This document shows positions 6,404 through 7,475 of a stretch of 7,475 nt of DNA, piece after piece. The DNA is taken from contig JAOAFK010000085.1 in NCBI GenBank assembly GCA_026416315.1, positions 1-7,475 of the forward strand, given 5' to 3'. The notes under the pieces are model-generated. The model saw only the letters and a list, made by a program, of their open reading frames with translations, was not told the DNA's origin and ran no database searches. Source of the DNA: Syntrophorhabdaceae bacterium (GTDB lineage Bacteria > Desulfobacterota > Syntrophorhabdia > Syntrophorhabdales > Syntrophorhabdaceae). The position numbers and the translations under genes were made by a program. Numbering within the stretch: position 1 is the first letter of the stretch; each line of letters begins with the position of its first letter.

Positions 6404-6865
6404 TTAAATCACTCGTCTATACCCCAAAACTCCCCTTTTCCAGTAATCGTTATTTTCTATATTGTCAATTCCCACACCCTTTGTTTTTGAAGCGTGGATA
6501 AATTCGTTTCTATTTATCATAATACCTGAATGGAGGTCCTTTTTTATTTTAAAAATCACAATATCTCCGGGAAGAATATTGGTTTTATTTACCCCATAAC
6601 CAATTTTTAAAAACCCCTCTGTATTAACCGGTAACACTATACCCCATTTTTTAAATACAAAGTGGATGAAACCGCTGCAATCAAAGGCATCCGGGCCTTT
6701 TGCACCACTCCTGTATGGTTTTCCATAAAGCTCCATAGCAGTTTTTACTATGTTGTTTCTGAGCTCAGCATCACCTTCATAGATTTTAACCTGTTTTGGG
6801 GCACATGCTGAAAACAAAACGGCAATCACTATAAGAAAAAAAGACAAACTATATTTTTTTATCAT
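6404..6865 (-). CDS. NlpC/P60-family lipoprotein, probable peptidoglycan hydrolase
   Basis: NlpC/P60 enzymes are cysteine peptidases that usually cut peptide stems of peptidoglycan. Length is 153 residues: a lipoprotein signal peptide followed by one catalytic domain. The signal has KK after the start, a hydrophobic stretch (about 6-19) and a lipobox-like LFSAC with C21 as the lipidated cysteine; Phe at -3 is less usual than Leu. The domain has catalytic C63 in FDCSGF, H112 in LHSGIMI and H124 in FIHAS, the classic Cys-His-His set, plus LPGDIVIF (98-105) and the family's closing pattern YWKRGVLGYRR (141-151). The product should be anchored to a membrane facing the periplasm and act on the cell wall. 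The ATG overlaps the upstream phosphatase gene by 17 bases, with AAGGA ten bases before it. Its exact substrate cannot be read from sequence, so no gene symbol is given. Confidence 0.9.
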   Translation of the reverse strand: MIKKYSLSFFLIVIAVLFSACAPKQVKIYEGDAELRNNIVKTAMELYGKPYRSGAKGPDAFDCSGFIHFVFKKWGIVLPVNTEGFLKIGYGVNKTNILPGDIVIFKIKKDLHSGIMINRNEFIHASKTKGVGIDNIENNDYWKRGVLGYRRVI

Positions 6866-7475
6866 CTTTTATGTATCCTTCGAGAATATTTTTTGCATCA
6901 TAAAGGGTTGAGCAATAAAAATAATTTTTATCTCCACGCGCTGGTTCAATGCTGTCTGTCAGTATTATACCCAAATTTACCGATTCAAACAAACCTTTAT
7001 CGCCCTCGCCATCCCCTATTGCACAGGCATGTGTTTTTTCTAAACAAAAGGCATCTAATATCTTTTTAACCTCTTTATCCTTTTTATCATAACCAACATT
7101 TATCTTTACAGCCCCTGTAAGCATACCATTTTTCCATAAAAGCTCGTTTGACAACGCCATATCAATACAAAGGTCTTTTTTAACCTTTTCAACAACAAAT
7201 GACAAACCTGTGGATACAATCACAGTGTAGAGATTTAAAGACCTTAAAAACTCAATAAGCTCCCCTGCTCCATCCTGATACTCTATCTCTGATACAATCT
7301 CCATGACCTTTTCAACTTCAAGACCCCTCCATAAAGCCGCATCTCTTTCACAAAATTCTTTGTAGTCAATTTTTCCTGCTCTGAAGAGCTCCTGATATTG
7401 CGCTGCAAGGCCATCCCAAATGTTTAGTCTTCTGTGGAGATATTCCCAGCTACTTTTTACTTTTGTTAATGTTCC
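6849..7475 (-). CDS. HAD-superfamily (SerB-like, subfamily IB) phosphatase, 5' end cut by window edge
   Basis: The reading frame stays open from the window edge to its stop, so the gene is longer than the ATG at 7304 would suggest; 208 residues are visible. The first four, GTLT, fit the end of HAD motif I (DxDGTLT), so only the nucleophile aspartates and perhaps ten or so further N-terminal residues are probably missing. Then comes a helical cap (about 8-60, with WEYLHRRL and FRAGKIDYKEF), motif II VIVSTG with S88, a lysine-rich motif III region (YDKKDKEVKK, 129-138), and motif IV AIGDGEGD (152-159) with D155 and D159 for Mg2+. This layout matches phosphoserine-phosphatase-like HAD-IB enzymes, which hydrolyse small phosphomonoesters in the cytoplasm. 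The substrate is unknown: it could be phosphoserine or something else. The 17-base overlap with the NlpC/P60 gene implies cotranscription. Confidence 0.85.
   Translation of the reverse strand, partial: GTLTKVKSSWEYLHRRLNIWDGLAAQYQELFRAGKIDYKEFCERDAALWRGLEVEKVMEIVSEIEYQDGAGELIEFLRSLNLYTVIVSTGLSFVVEKVKKDLCIDMALSNELLWKNGMLTGAVKINVGYDKKDKEVKKILDAFCLEKTHACAIGDGEGDKGLFESVNLGIILTDSIEPARGDKNYFYCSTLYDAKNILEGYIKDDKKI
6876..6880 (-). promoter_or_regulatory. Probable ribosome-binding site of the NlpC/P60 gene
   Basis: The minus strand reads AAGGA ten bases before the hydrolase ATG, inside the end of the HAD phosphatase gene. It supports this ATG, from which a complete signal peptide is read, although the spacing is slightly long. 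Confidence 0.4.

Noticed and set aside
6385..6410. T-rich tract after the NlpC/P60 stop as an intrinsic terminator
   Set aside because: There is a run of seven T on the minus strand, but I see no GC-rich stem before it.
6849..7304. Reading the phosphatase as a complete 151-residue protein starting at the ATG at 7304
   Set aside because: The frame stays open for 57 more codons to the window edge and encodes the HAD cap and the end of motif I, so this ATG is internal.

Overview
This 7,475-base window is a chromosomal housekeeping segment around dnaA. It comes from an AT-rich, probably Gram-negative bacterium. All seven genes lie on the minus strand. In transcription order (right to left) they are: a SerB-like HAD phosphatase (5' end cut by the window edge), an NlpC/P60 lipoprotein hydrolase, dnaA, dnaN, gyrB, coaE and rho (3' end cut by the other edge). 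I see no rRNA, tRNA, CRISPR array, insertion sequence or phage gene.

Organism: GyrB carries an insertion of about 150 residues in its TOPRIM half, as proteobacterial GyrBs do, and the NlpC protein has a lipoprotein signal peptide. Together with the coaE-rho neighbourhood this hints at a deltaproteobacterial (Desulfobacterota-like) or related Gram-negative lineage. No taxonomic marker in the window settles it, so this is low-confidence inference.

Layout: 6849-7475 and 6404-6865 hold the phosphatase and hydrolase genes, which overlap by 17 bases. An AT-rich gap (6263-6403) carries the likely dnaA promoter and, in the dnaA leader, a 22-base near-palindrome made of two facing DnaA-box-like 9-mers. 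dnaA (4946-6262) is followed by a 120-base AT-rich gap with one exact DnaA box (TTATACACA on the minus strand) and three weaker relatives, all in one orientation. This is the best candidate for part of a replication origin. dnaN, gyrB and coaE then follow with 4-base ATGA overlaps, and rho starts one base after the coaE stop, so dnaN-gyrB-coaE-rho reads as one translationally coupled operon.

Function: DnaA opens the origin, DnaN is the sliding clamp, GyrB is the ATPase half of gyrase, CoaE makes coenzyme A and Rho terminates transcription. recF and gyrA, often found next to dnaN and gyrB, are absent; coaE and rho occupy the downstream positions instead. I found no new defence, mobile or biosynthetic system. 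The most worthwhile leads are the candidate DnaA-binding sites on both sides of dnaA and the unusual gene order.
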